Assembly: GCA_905182555.1 (NCBI GenBank)
Contig: CAJJBX010000004.1
Coordinates: forward strand, 1-64,000
Direction: 5' to 3'
Length of the DNA: 64,000 bases
From: an uncultured Ilumatobacter sp.
Lineage (GTDB): Bacteria; Actinomycetota; Acidimicrobiia; Acidimicrobiales; Ilumatobacteraceae
Below the pieces are notes generated by a model. It did not search any database. It was not told the origin of the DNA and saw only the letters and a program-made list of their open reading frames with translations. Shown here piece by piece: positions 1 to 8,413 of the stretch. How positions within the stretch are numbered: position 1 is the first letter of the stretch; each line of letters opens with the position of its first letter. The translations under genes were made by a program, and so were the position numbers.

Positions 1-525
1 ACCGAAGCTGCTATCGGGATCGTCACATTGCTCGCGAGCTCATGGCTGCTCTCGCTCACCCCGGCAAACGTCACCGCCGAACCGAGTATCAACTATGCGA
101 TCACTCGGACCATCCTCGTGCCCGAAGCCGACCTCGACGTCACCGTCAAACTGACTCGTAACAGTGTCGGAAACAGCGGCCTCGAAGTGACCATAAATTC
201 GCCAGCCGAAGGCCTCACCGGGCTTGAGGTGATGCTGACCCCGCCGTACAACACGGTGACCGGCGCCATCGTTCAGCCAGTGCCGCTGCCAGGCGCAGGT
301 GTCGCCACCCGCAGCGAATCAGTTGGCCTCCCGATCATCGTGCCCGGTGACTGGCTGCTGCGGATCAACGCACAAACCGCAGCTGGCGTCGTGCAGAGCG
401 ACCCGGTGCTGATTTTGATCCTCGACGAGACCGGCGCTACGCCAACCACGTCGATCACGATTCCGGAGCCAATCCTGGTTCCAATCGAGACCCCCACGAG
501 CCCCACGAGCCTCGCTGAAGGCTGA
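1..525 (+). CDS. CopD/YtkA-like copper-related protein, C-terminal part
   Basis: The reading frame is open from base 1, so the gene starts outside the window. The visible part begins with a hydrophobic segment (about the first 20 residues) that looks like the last membrane helix of a CopD-type copper resistance protein. A beta-rich extracytoplasmic domain follows, with alternating hydrophobic strands (LEVTINSP, GLEVMLTPP) and a 'GDWLLRINAQTAAG' segment, as in YtkA-like domains fused to CopD. The tail is Thr/Pro-rich. Fusion of a CopD membrane part to a YtkA-like domain is common in actinobacteria. The copper role is inferred from family resemblance only, because no metal ligands are visible in this fragment. 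Confidence 0.5.
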   Translation, partial: TEAAIGIVTLLASSWLLSLTPANVTAEPSINYAITRTILVPEADLDVTVKLTRNSVGNSGLEVTINSPAEGLTGLEVMLTPPYNTVTGAIVQPVPLPGAGVATRSESVGLPIIVPGDWLLRINAQTAAGVVQSDPVLILILDETGATPTTSITIPEPILVPIETPTSPTSLAEG

Positions 526-540
526 CGCCTGCCAGACGGT

Positions 541-752
541 TCAGACGACTGCGCTGCTCGCCAGCAGTCGATCGACTTCGCTGAGAAAGTTCTTGTAGTC
601 GGTCGGCTTGGCGACGTAGCCGTCGCACCCTGGGTCGATGATCCTCGACTCGTCGCCGCGAGCTCGTCGGTGCCTGGTAGCTGAATACCCATCACGATCA
701 GGCCGGTCAGCGCAAGGGTGAACGCAATATCAGCCTCGACGTTCACCCGCAT
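541..752 (-). pseudogene. Decayed response-regulator receiver domain
   Basis: The minus strand holds two receiver-domain pieces in different frames. The first, around 660-740, reads ALTGLIVMGIQLPGTDEL and resembles the 'dlilMDiqLPg.dGl' block around the phosphorylated Asp, but the Asp is Gly here. The second, 541-660, reads GCDGYVAKPTDYKNFLSEV and ends at a TGA; it matches the conserved Lys-Pro block at the receiver C-terminus. About 30 residues that normally lie between these blocks are missing and the frame shifts at the junction. The gene is therefore an internally deleted, non-functional DivK-like single-domain regulator. Confidence 0.55.
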
Positions 753-950
753 GCCAGGCCACGCTCGGGCCGTTCCCACTCGACCTGGTCCATCCAGCCG
801 ACCGCGAGAAGACCGAGGCTGCCGACGAACCTGCGGTCGAGTGAAGCGGACTCGGGTTGTTCATCGTGCAACAGATCGTAGAAGCTCATGATGGCACCGT
901 GGAGCTGTTCTCGGGCGACGTCGATGGCTGTCAACGTCGCCGTCGTCCGA

Positions 951-1002
951 TAAAACATTTGTTCGGTTCGATGTGAGAGATCGAACACCTGTATACTTAA
1001 AT
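951..1002 (+). promoter_or_regulatory. Leaderless promoter with inverted repeat and SOS-like box
   Basis: A near-perfect -10 (TATACT, 992-997) ends five bases before the ATG at 1003, so the transcript would start at or next to the start codon. A perfect 7-bp inverted repeat (GTTCGAT at 966-972, ATCGAAC at 980-986) covers the -35 position and could be an operator. Upstream, AAAC-ATTT-GTTC (953-964) is one base away from the actinobacterial LexA core GAAC-N4-GTTC. 13E12 genes of mycobacteria are known LexA targets, so SOS control is plausible but unproven. Confidence 0.45.
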
Positions 1003-2461
1003 ATGTCATCAACCGCCTCGCTGGATTGCGACGTCGTCGACGTCGTCGAGGTCGTCGAGGTCGTCGACATCGACATGTCGTTCAACGGCATCGTTGGCGT
1101 GCTCAACTCCCAGCACGCGGCGTTGGTTGATCAGGTCGTGGTCCTGTTGGCTGACGAGCGGTTGTGGGCTGGTGAGGGCATGACGTCGATGTCGGCCTGG
1201 GTTGCGTGGCGGGCCGGGATGTCGCCGGCAATGGCCCGATCGATCGTCGCGATTGCCGAACGAGTAGCCGAACTTCCTGCTTCTATTGAGGCGTTCCGGC
1301 GTGGTGAGTTGTCGCTCGATCAGATGGCGACGATTGCCCGCAACGCACCGGCATGGGCTGATGTGCAGTCACGTGATTACGCGATCGTGATGACGGTTAC
1401 ACAGCTCCGTTACGTGCTGCAGAAGTATCCGTTCCCCGCACTCGACGACGACGGCCGCGAAGTTCCCGATGCCGACCCGGATGCTCCCGAGTCTCCCGAG
1501 GCTCCCGAGTCGGCCGAGGGCGAAGCCGACACCGAGGCCAAGAAGTCGCCCGATTCCGAAACGCGTTCGTCGGTCGAGGAGTTTCTGTCGCTGTGGCAGG
1601 ACGACGACGGTTCGTTCCGCCTGTCCGGTCGCCTCGATGCTGATGCGGGGATGATCGTGCACGCTGCACTCGATGAAGCCCGTGACCGGCTGTTCCAGCG
1701 CGGCGACTTCGGTGCCGGGCTCGCCGAAGCGCTCGTCGAAATGGCTCAAGGGTCGCTCGACTCGGTTGCTGATCCGGCACGCCGGTCACGGTTCCGGGTC
1801 AACCTGTTCATCAACACCGACACACTCCGAACCGCGACGCGCGCAACATGGCCGACGCCGCCGGCTGGAACGTGCCCGACGCGATCCGCCGCTACCTCAC
1901 CTGCAACGGCACGGTCACCCCCGTGTTCCTCGAAGGACGGGCTGCCGGTGTCGGTTGGGCGCGCCCAGTACGTCGTCCCCGCCCGCACCCGCACCGTCAT
2001 TGAACACCGCGACCACGGCGCGTGTCGGGTCCCTGGCTGTGACGCCACGCTCGGCCTCGAAGTGCACCACCTGATCCATTGGGAGCACGGCGGCGGCACC
2101 GACACCGACAACTTGCTGCTCGTCTGCAGCAAACATCATCGAATGCACCACCGAGGCCGACTCGACATCACCGGCAACGCCGACCAGCCCGACGGCCTCG
2201 AATTCCGCAACCAACACGGCCGGATCATCACCGCATCAGGTGCAGCACCCAACCATGCCGACCGGGCCGCCACCGCAACCGGCGGCGGTGTATTCCCATC
2301 CCGACGGCGGGCGGATGGACACCGGGCAGATCTACTTCAACCCGCCCCGCACCTACTACGACGACCTCCGCCAACGCATGCGGACCGACACCGGACTACT
2401 CCAACAGCAAATACCTGGCCAAAATCCAGCCACCTGGCCTGCGCTGACCGGCCTGCACTGA
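1003..2461 (+). pseudogene. 13E12-repeat (DUF222) HNH endonuclease, frameshifted
   Basis: The N-terminal DUF222 domain is intact from the ATG at 1003 (it includes ERVAELPASIEAFRRGELS) to about 1830. An acidic Pro/Glu-rich linker lies at about 1450-1570. The HNH nuclease site is clear: CRVPGC, then LEVHHLIHWEHGG, then LLLVCSKHHRMHH (about 2025-2150). The frame shifts three times. Near 1835 it leaves for a frame reading NMADAAGWNVPDAIRRYL, near 1935 it returns for DGLPVSVGRAQ, and near 2245 it shifts again into the expected tail (YSHPDGGRMDTGQIYFNPP) ending at 2461. All parts of a full-length family member are present, so the indels are recent or are sequence errors. An acidic (DVVEVVEVVD) stretch follows the start and is encoded by a short GTCGAGGTC repeat. 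Confidence 0.75.
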
Positions 2462-2490
2462 CCAGCCTGCGCTCACTGCCTGCACTCACC
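2436..2490 (+). repeat. Four imperfect 14-bp tandem repeats at the 13E12 gene end
   Basis: Units of the form GGCCTGCRCTGACC run head to tail. The first two differ at one base, and the third and fourth are degenerate (the fourth is 13 bp). The array spans the stop codon of the 13E12 gene, as do two other arrays in the window at 51813 and 59526. Confidence 0.6.
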
Positions 2491-2507
2491 GGAACAAGGC
2501 CTTCCGC

Positions 2508-3614
2508 TCAACGCGCGGCGCGGAGGAACTTGTGGAAGTCGACCGGTGTTGCGACGTCGAGCTGGTCGTAGCGGCAGTCGGATGGCGGGCGGTCGCCTCG
2601 CCACTGGACGAACGAGACGCCGTGACGGAACCTGCCAACTTCGAGCTGGCCAAAGGTGACTTCGGCAACCAGCCCCATCTTGATCGGCACGAACGACAGA
2701 TCTTTGCCGACGTTCCAGCGGCTGCCAGCTGACTTCGTCTGCGGCTTGTTCGACTCGACTGCCGCTTGCGCCTGCTCATCTTGCCCTTGCGCCCAATCGC
2801 TCCACGGGTGATCGGCAAGCGGGTCGTGCGTGTGCGGTTCAAGCTCGGCAAGTAACTCGGCGCGTCGCTTGACCGAGAAGGACGCAGCCACGCCAACGGA
2901 ATGCATTTTGCCATCGGCGTCAAACAGCCCAAGCAGCAGCGACCCAACGCCGTTCCCGTCTTTGTGGACTCGGTAGCCAGGCACCGCGCACAACGCCGTG
3001 CGCTGATGCTTGACCTTGACCAAGCTGCGCTTTCCTGGCGCGTAAACGCCGTCAAGAGGCTTGGCGATGATGCCGTCGAGGCCAGCACCTTCGAACGTAC
3101 TGAACCAGTCGTGAGCGACAACCCGGTCGGTGCTCGCCGGCGTGAGATGCACGACGTCGTTGGGAGCGAGCGCCTCGACGAGGACATCCCGACGCGTGGA
3201 CATGGGCTCGTCCATCAGCGACCGGTCGTCGAGAGCCAGCACGTCGAAGGCCACGAACGCCGCCGGCGTTTCCGCTGCAAGACGATCAACTCGCGATTTC
3301 GCTGGATGGATCCGCTGGAGCAGCGCATCGAAGTCAAGGCCATCGCCGCCACTGTCAGCAACGACGATCTCGCCATCGACCACACACCGATCAGGAAGCG
3401 CTGCGCGTAACGGTTCGATCAGCTCCGGGAAGTAGCGATTGAGAGGTTTGAGCTTGCGACTGACCAACTCGATGTCTACGCCATTGCGGAAGATAATGCA
3501 GCGAAAGCCATCCCACTTCGGCTCGAACAACCAGTTGCCACCGTCGGGGATGTGGCGTGCCAGTTTCGCCAACATCGGCTGGACCGGCGGGGTAACGGCA
3601 AGATCGGCGATCAC
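2508..3614 (-). CDS. ATP-dependent DNA ligase (LigC/LigD ligase-domain type)
   Basis: Seals nicks by forming an enzyme-adenylate on Lys. Motif I is EPKWDGFR with the adenylated Lys at about residue 33. The nucleotidyltransferase domain continues with VVDGEIVV (motif III type), and the motif IV-V region holds LDGIIAK and SLVKVKH. An OB-fold-like C-terminal domain follows (GSLLLGLFDADGK). The length of about 368 residues fits the LigC class used in actinobacterial repair and end-joining. The GTG at 3614 is chosen because the conserved ligase domain begins at once; an ATG at 3644 is possible. The gene is divergent from the carboxylase gene, with about 67 bp between starts. No Ku or polymerase domain lies nearby. 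Confidence 0.85.
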   Translation of the reverse strand: MIADLAVTPPVQPMLAKLARHIPDGGNWLFEPKWDGFRCIIFRNGVDIELVSRKLKPLNRYFPELIEPLRAALPDRCVVDGEIVVADSGGDGLDFDALLQRIHPAKSRVDRLAAETPAAFVAFDVLALDDRSLMDEPMSTRRDVLVEALAPNDVVHLTPASTDRVVAHDWFSTFEGAGLDGIIAKPLDGVYAPGKRSLVKVKHQRTALCAVPGYRVHKDGNGVGSLLLGLFDADGKMHSVGVAASFSVKRRAELLAELEPHTHDPLADHPWSDWAQGQDEQAQAAVESNKPQTKSAGSRWNVGKDLSFVPIKMGLVAEVTFGQLEVGRFRHGVSFVQWRGDRPPSDCRYDQLDVATPVDFHKFLRAAR

Positions 3615-3681
3615 GATGCAATTCTCGCGCGCCCAGCGGTTCATCTCGCGGCCCCACCGCGGGTATGTTGCGGGAGTGAGC

Positions 3682-5223
3682 ATGCAGGAAAAACTGGACG
3701 AATTGGCCGAACGCCGCGAGGAGGCCCGCAACGCTGGATCTCAACGGTCGATCGACCGCCAGCACGAGAAGGGCAAGATGCTCGCTCGTGAGCGGATTGA
3801 CTACTTTCTCGATGATGGCTCGTTCCACGAACTCGACCAGCTGGCCCGCCACCGTGCTCAGGCATCAGGTCTCGAAGAACGGCCCTACACCGACGGTGTG
3901 ATCACCGGCTGGGGCACCGTCGACGGCCGCAAGGTTTTCGTTTTTTCGCAAGACTTCACCGTCTTTGGCGGCGCACTCGGCGAGGTATTCGCCGAGAAGA
4001 TCCACAAGCTGATGGATCTGTCGCTCAAGGTGGGTGCTCCCCTGATCGGCCTCAACGACGGCGCAGGCGCCCGCATTCAAGAGGGCGTGGTCAGCCTCGC
4101 CAGTTACGGCGGCATCTTCCACCGCAACGTCCAGGCCTCGGGCGTTGTGCCGCAGATCTCGGTCATTCTCGGCCCGTGTGCCGGCGGCGCCGTGTACAGC
4201 CCGGCAATGACCGACTTCATCTTCATGGTCCGCGAGACCAGCCACATGTTCATCACCGGGCCTGACGTCGTCAAGACGGTGACCGGCGAAGACGTCACGC
4301 TCGAAGAACTCGGTGGCGCAATGAGCCACGCTTCGAAGTCGGGCGTCGCCACATTCGTTGCCGACGACGAGAAGGCCTGTCTCGACGACGTGCGCTTCCT
4401 GCTCTCGTTCCTCCCGGCCAACAATCTTGAAGAGCCGCCGGCCGACGAGCCGACCGACGACCCCGATCGCGATTGCCCCGAGCTGCGCGACATTCTTCCC
4501 GCTTCGCCGAACCTGCCGTACGACATGGCCGAGGTCGTACGTACCTGCGTCGACGATGGCGAATTCTTCGAGTACTTCCCGCACTTTGCGAAGTCGATCA
4601 TCTGCGGTTTCTCGCGAATTGACGGCAAGCCTGTCGGCATTGTTGGTAATCAGCCGAAGATCCTCGCTGGCGTCCTTGACATCGAGTCGGCTGAGAAGGC
4701 TGCTCGGTTTGTGCGCACATGCGACGCGTTCAACATTCCGCTCATCACGTTCGTTGACGTCCCCGGCTTCCTGCCCGGCGTCGACCAGGAGTACGGCGGC
4801 ATCATTCGCCACGGCGCCAAACTGCTCTACGCATACTGCGAGGCCACCGTCCCGCGCATCTCGATCATCACCCGCAAGGCCTACGGCGGCGCATACGTCG
4901 TGATGGACTCGAAGTCGATTGGTTCCGACCTTGCATTCGCGTGGCCCACCGCCGAGCTCGCGGTCATGGGCCCGCAGGGCGCCGTCGAAATCGTGTACCG
5001 CCGCGAATTGCAGCAAGCCGCTCACCCGGTCGAGCGACGCGCCGAGCTGGTTGCCGAATACACCGAGAAGTACGCCAACCCGTACGCCGCTGCCGAGCGC
5101 GGCTACATCGACGACGTGATCGACCCCGCCGACACACGGCGGAAGCTGGTTGCCGGGTTGCGGATGCTGTCCACCAAGCGTGAGGAACTGCCAAAGCGCA
5201 AGCACGGCAACGTTCCCCTCTGA
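3682..5223 (+). CDS. Acyl-CoA (propionyl-CoA type) carboxylase beta subunit
   Basis: Carboxyltransferase subunit that moves CO2 from biotin to acetyl- or propionyl-CoA, giving malonyl- or methylmalonyl-CoA. At 513 residues it has the usual PCCB length, with N- and C-terminal crotonase-like domains. Marker segments include GLNDGAGARIQEG, LGPCAGGAVYSPA, FVDVPGFLPG, RKAYGGAYVVM and AFAWPTAELAVMGPQGAVEI. The ATG at 3682 is preceded by GGGAG at 5-nt spacing; a GTG at 3676 with a -10-like TATGTT at 3664-3669 is an alternative. The small epsilon subunit at 6328 probably works with it. The biotin-carrying alpha subunit is not in this window. Confidence 0.92.
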   Translation: MQEKLDELAERREEARNAGSQRSIDRQHEKGKMLARERIDYFLDDGSFHELDQLARHRAQASGLEERPYTDGVITGWGTVDGRKVFVFSQDFTVFGGALGEVFAEKIHKLMDLSLKVGAPLIGLNDGAGARIQEGVVSLASYGGIFHRNVQASGVVPQISVILGPCAGGAVYSPAMTDFIFMVRETSHMFITGPDVVKTVTGEDVTLEELGGAMSHASKSGVATFVADDEKACLDDVRFLLSFLPANNLEEPPADEPTDDPDRDCPELRDILPASPNLPYDMAEVVRTCVDDGEFFEYFPHFAKSIICGFSRIDGKPVGIVGNQPKILAGVLDIESAEKAARFVRTCDAFNIPLITFVDVPGFLPGVDQEYGGIIRHGAKLLYAYCEATVPRISIITRKAYGGAYVVMDSKSIGSDLAFAWPTAELAVMGPQGAVEIVYRRELQQAAHPVERRAELVAEYTEKYANPYAAAERGYIDDVIDPADTRRKLVAGLRMLSTKREELPKRKHGNVPL

Positions 5224-5274
5224 TCGACGGGCAACGAGCGCTGTGAGCAATACGGAACCGCCGAACTCGTCAGG

Positions 5275-5690
5275 TTCAACTCCGCCGCCCCCCCCTCCTC
5301 CACCGCCTCCGCCACCGCCTCCGCCACCGCCCCCGCCGCCAACTCCCCCGCCGCCACCGCCTGGAAATCGGTTCCACCCCCGCCGCCAACTCCCCCGCCG
5401 CCACCGCCTGGAGCGCCGGTTCCCGAAGCGGCCCCAGTTCGGCCGGCGGTGCCACCGCAGCCTGACGCCCCGGATCCCCCAAGCGCACTTACTCAATTAG
5501 CGACCGCCCGGAACGCCCGCCGATTCCGACCGTGCCAGCTGCGCCGCCGCCGCCACCTGCACCTGCACCCGCACCGCCAGCAGCTCCTGCACCACCACCT
5601 GCACCACCACCCGCACCACCACCCGCACCACCGCCCGCACCACCACCCGCACCGCCACCTGCGCCGCCACCACCGGCCGCGACGCCACCA
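5275..5690 (+). repeat. Proline-codon low-complexity tracts (CCGCCACCGCCT and CCACCCGCA units)
   Basis: Two microsatellite-like tracts encode polyproline. The first, about 5275-5415, is built of CCGCCACCGCCT-type units. An 'ACTCCCCCGCCGCCACCGCC' block occurs twice within it. The second, about 5585-5675, is built of 9-bp CCACCCGCA-type units encoding repeated Ala-Pro-Pro-Pro. Frame changes in the overlying gene fall inside or beside these tracts, consistent with slippage. Confidence 0.75.
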
Positions 5691-6317
5691 GCGGCCGACC
5701 TTGATGACCTGCTCCGCCAGATCGGTGACGGTAGCGGCGCGGACAATCCGGGCATTGACGCCAAACTTTCCGATCCGAGCGATGCCGAACGGCCGAAGGG
5801 CCTCGGCCCCGTGACGATCGAATCGTCCGGCGCCATCAACTTCAATCCGGAGTTCGCATCAATCGCTACCCGGTTCGCCGGGTTCCTCATCGATTCCGTC
5901 GCGACCGTCGCAGCCCTTGCTCCTGGTATCGCAATCTTGGCGGTCGGCTCAGGGGCGCTCCGATTCAGCGGCATTCTCATCACCATGGTTGGGCTACTGC
6001 TCGTCGCACGCTGGTACAGCTCGTCCGTGTCGACGTCGGGCCAGTGGATTGGCAACCGCGTGACCAACACGAAGGTCGTCGATGTAACAAGCGGCGACCT
6101 GCTTGATCGCGGCCGCGCTGCAAGTCGGTTCCTGGTCCGAGCGCTGATCTCGCCGGTCTTGCTCCTCGGCTTCATCTTTGCCTTCACCAACTCGCAACGC
6201 CGATCGTTCCACGACCAATTCGCTGGAAGCATCGTCACTCGCCCGACCAGAGAATCCTGGTCGGTCCACGACGACCCGTCGACCGACAATGCGCCCGACA
6301 GCAAGTCAGCTCAATAA
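5532..6317 (+). CDS. RDD-family membrane protein with proline-rich N-terminus
   Basis: The C-terminal half is an RDD domain: ATRFAGFLIDSVATVAA (first helix with Arg and Asp), two further hydrophobic segments around 5920-6010 and 6120-6185, a QWIGNRVTNTKVVDV segment and a final RRSFHDQFAGSIV. The N-terminus is Ala/Pro-repeat, probably cytoplasmic. The start shown (GTG 5532) is only the first in this frame. A more natural start is the GTG at 5243, just after the carboxylase stop (VSNTEPPNSSGSTPPP). From there the protein would need two frame changes, near 5355 and near 5485, to reach the RDD domain. The gene lies between the carboxylase beta and epsilon genes. RDD proteins have no single known function. 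Confidence 0.75.
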   Translation: MPAAPPPPPAPAPAPPAAPAPPPAPPPAPPPAPPPAPPPAPPPAPPPPAATPPAADLDDLLRQIGDGSGADNPGIDAKLSDPSDAERPKGLGPVTIESSGAINFNPEFASIATRFAGFLIDSVATVAALAPGIAILAVGSGALRFSGILITMVGLLLVARWYSSSVSTSGQWIGNRVTNTKVVDVTSGDLLDRGRAASRFLVRALISPVLLLGFIFAFTNSQRRSFHDQFAGSIVTRPTRESWSVHDDPSTDNAPDSKSAQ

Positions 6318-6327
6318 GATCACGTCC

Positions 6328-6516
6328 GTGAACATCACGATGTCGCCGGCCCCGACCGACGAAGAAGCTGCAGCAATCGTCGCGGCCACTGAAGTGCTGT
6401 GGCCCAAGGCTGCAACCCTGGGCCCGGTCAGCGAGCCGCGCAACACGTCGTGGCGTTTCAGCAGTCGGAGCTGGGCCCAGCCCACCCCGATTCGCCGCTT
6501 GCGCCCCTGGCGCTAG
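6328..6516 (+). CDS. accE: Acyl-CoA carboxylase epsilon subunit
   Basis: A 62-residue protein starting at GTG 6328, 10 bp after the RDD stop. The pattern is typical of the actinobacterial epsilon subunit: a helical segment DEEAAAIVAATEVLW, a short linker with a conserved Trp (RNTSWRF), and an Arg/Pro-rich end (PIRRLRPWR). In actinobacteria this subunit stabilises and activates the AccA-AccD complex. Placement close to the beta-subunit gene supports the call. Sequence conservation in such small proteins is weak, so confidence is moderate. Confidence 0.7.
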   Translation: MNITMSPAPTDEEAAAIVAATEVLWPKAATLGPVSEPRNTSWRFSSRSWAQPTPIRRLRPWR

Positions 6517-6537
6517 TCCGGCATCGCTGTCCCGGCG

Positions 6538-6561
6538 AGTGTCGCTTATTTCTGCGACACT
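6538..6561. promoter_or_regulatory. Perfect 8-bp inverted repeat upstream of second RDD gene
   Basis: AGTGTCGC (6538-6545) and GCGACACT (6554-6561) are separated by an AT-rich 8-base spacer containing TATTTC, a possible -10. The repeat ends 6 bp before the ATG at 6568. There is no downstream T-run, so an operator is more likely than a terminator. Confidence 0.4.
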
Positions 6562-6567
6562 AAGCAG

Positions 6568-7206
6568 ATGACGTCGCCCTTCGACCCTCCATCCGGATCG
6601 AACCCGCCTCCGCCGTCAGCCGCACCACCCGGATCTGTGCAGCCGCCGATGGGTTCGCCGATACCTCCGCCTCCGCCGTATCAGGGTGCGCCGCCACTCG
6701 GTTACCAGGCGCATTCGCCAATGCCGAACCCCGGCTGGGCTCGTGCCGGATTTGGCGCGCGTTTTGGTGCTTGGCTGCTCGACTCTCTCCTCTACGGCCT
6801 GCTCGCCACTGCCCTGGTGATTCCTGGCATCGCGCTGATCATCTCATCGCTGCGTGATTGCGTCACGTTCAACGACGAACTCGTTTGCCCCAGTGACAGT
6901 TCGAGGGGCGGGACCATCGCCGGTGCGGCCGGGTTGATAGTGGTGGCGCTCTTGTTCGTCTTCGTGCTGTACGTCAGGGCACTCGGCAAGACCGGACAAA
7001 CCTGGGGCCGCAAGATCGTCGGCGTGAAGGTCCTCGGCGAGATGACCGGCGAGCCGATCGGCTTCGGTAGGGCCCTTGGTCGAGTGCTCTTTGCCGGGAT
7101 GATCTCCGGGCAGATCTTCTACCTCGGCTACCTCTGGATGCTGTGGGACGACAAGCAGCAGACCTGGCACGACAAGGTTGTTGGTTCCATCGTCGTGCGG
7201 ACCTAA
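6568..7206 (+). CDS. RDD-family membrane protein
   Basis: A 212-residue protein. Residues 1-55 are Pro/Gly/Ser-rich and likely cytoplasmic. The RDD domain starts at GFGARFGAWLLDSLLYG (Arg and Asp of the family signature in the first helix), with a second helix AAGLIVVALLFVFVLYV. A segment GQTWGRKIVGVKVL follows, then a last hydrophobic stretch and the closing DKQQTWHDKVVGSIVV. A small loop after helix 1 holds two Cys (DCVTFNDELVCPSD) that could form a disulfide outside. This is the second RDD gene in 1.3 kb. No transported substrate can be assigned. Confidence 0.85.
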   Translation: MTSPFDPPSGSNPPPPSAAPPGSVQPPMGSPIPPPPPYQGAPPLGYQAHSPMPNPGWARAGFGARFGAWLLDSLLYGLLATALVIPGIALIISSLRDCVTFNDELVCPSDSSRGGTIAGAAGLIVVALLFVFVLYVRALGKTGQTWGRKIVGVKVLGEMTGEPIGFGRALGRVLFAGMISGQIFYLGYLWMLWDDKQQTWHDKVVGSIVVRT

Positions 7207-7222
7207 GCCCAAGTTGGACAAC

Positions 7223-8230
7223 ATGGAGATCACGACGGTTGCCGACGACCTGGTCGTCATTCACGACGGTGCGAAAGTACGCAGCTATACAGATCTGGCC
7301 CCTGACACCGACCACGATCTTGATGGCGTGCAGGTCCGAACATTGGCCCGGCCATCGGGTGCGCTGCTCTGTCGGTTCGCCACAGTCAACGACGTGCACT
7401 TCGGTGAGGTCGAAGCAGGCCGGCTCGATGAGCATTCGACCGGCCCGGTGCAGCGTGTCGCCGAGGGTGCAGAGCCGTACCCCGAGGTGATGAACCAGGC
7501 TGCTGCGGCCGAGATCAACGCGCTCGGCGTCGCGGCGCTCATCGTGAAGGGTGATTTGTCCGTCGACGGGCGACCGCAAGAGTGGGAAGCCTTCGAGCGG
7601 TGTTACCGCGATCCGTTCGGTGATCGCTTGCACGTTGTTCGCGGCAACCACGACAGCTACCAGCACCAAGCCAGCTACGCCGGCGACCAGTGGATCCAGC
7701 TCCCAGGGGTGAACGTCGCGCTGCTCGACACGGCAATACCGGGTGAGACCACCGGGCAGGTCACGGCCACCCAGATGGAGTGGCTCGCCGACCATTGCAG
7801 CAACTCGCCGGCGCCAGTGATTGCGATGGGCCACCATCAACAGTGGGTCGGCGAGGCCAGCGGCCGACGCAGCGATACGTACTTTGGTCTGCACCCCGAC
7901 GGGAGCGACCTTCTCGATGGGGTCGCTGCTCGCTGCCCCCAGCTCATTGCTTACACGGCAGGCCACACGCATCGCCACCGGGTCCGCACGATGACTGCTT
8001 CGGGTGTCCCGACGATCGAGATCGGCTGCACCAAAGACTTCCCCGGCACGTGGGCCGAATACCGCGTGTACGAGGGTGGTGTGATGCAGGTCGTGCATCG
8101 GATGTCGTCGCCCGAAGCGCTGGCATGGAGCGAACAATGTCGGACGCTCTATGCCGCCGACGGTGTCGACTACGCCGCCTACGCGCTCGGTGCCCTGGGC
8201 GACCGCTGTTTCAACATCGCGCTCCGGTAA
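7223..8230 (+). CDS. Calcineurin-like metallophosphoesterase
   Basis: A 335-residue protein of the cyclic-nucleotide phosphodiesterase/metallophosphatase type. The dimetal site residues appear in order: DVHFGE, IVKGDLSVDG, VVRGNHDSY (the GNHD signature), MGHHQQW and AGHTHRHR. There is no signal peptide, so it is cytoplasmic. The substrate cannot be deduced; CpdA-like cyclic-nucleotide or other phosphodiester hydrolysis are both possible. The ATG at 7223 lies 16 bp after the RDD gene, so co-transcription is likely. Confidence 0.85.
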   Translation: MEITTVADDLVVIHDGAKVRSYTDLAPDTDHDLDGVQVRTLARPSGALLCRFATVNDVHFGEVEAGRLDEHSTGPVQRVAEGAEPYPEVMNQAAAAEINALGVAALIVKGDLSVDGRPQEWEAFERCYRDPFGDRLHVVRGNHDSYQHQASYAGDQWIQLPGVNVALLDTAIPGETTGQVTATQMEWLADHCSNSPAPVIAMGHHQQWVGEASGRRSDTYFGLHPDGSDLLDGVAARCPQLIAYTAGHTHRHRVRTMTASGVPTIEIGCTKDFPGTWAEYRVYEGGVMQVVHRMSSPEALAWSEQCRTLYAADGVDYAAYALGALGDRCFNIALR

Positions 8231-8263
8231 TCCTGCGGTTGGCGGCGTTTGGAGAAGCGATTG

Positions 8264-8398
8264 ATGACGATTGTTCAAACCGGACACGAAGTTGAGGTTC
8301 GCTTCGATCGGCCGGGCGTGTACCAACTGATCTGCGACATCGACGATCACCTGGCACGTGGCCAACGTTCGAGTTTCACCGTCAATCAGCAGGGCTGA
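8264..8398 (+). pseudogene. Cupredoxin C-terminal remnant
   Basis: A 44-residue reading frame whose second half (RPGVYQLICDIDDHLARGQR) matches the copper-binding loop of plastocyanin-like cupredoxins: Cys, then His, then a closing strand. The first copper His and the N-terminal strands are missing and there is no signal peptide, so it cannot fold as a complete cupredoxin. It is in the same frame as the upstream phosphoesterase, separated from it by that gene's TAA. Confidence 0.5.
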
Positions 8399-8413
8399 TC
8401 CTCGTCCACGCGA

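Noticed and set aside
953..964. Genuine LexA box
   Set aside because: One of the eight core bases differs (AAAC instead of GAAC); kept only as 'SOS-like'.
743..1012. 89-codon minus-strand frame between the receiver remnant and the 13E12 gene
   Set aside because: It overlaps the well-formed 13E12 promoter and its start; no family resemblance.
3865..5496. Long open frame (543 codons) on the strand opposite the carboxylase gene, with a polyglycine region
   Set aside because: It is the antisense of a well-conserved carboxylase gene and of the proline tracts; the codon pattern of GC-rich genes makes such antisense frames common.
6974..8365. 463-codon minus-strand frame over the metallophosphoesterase gene
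   Set aside because: No recognisable motifs, and the plus strand has a full metallophosphoesterase signature set.
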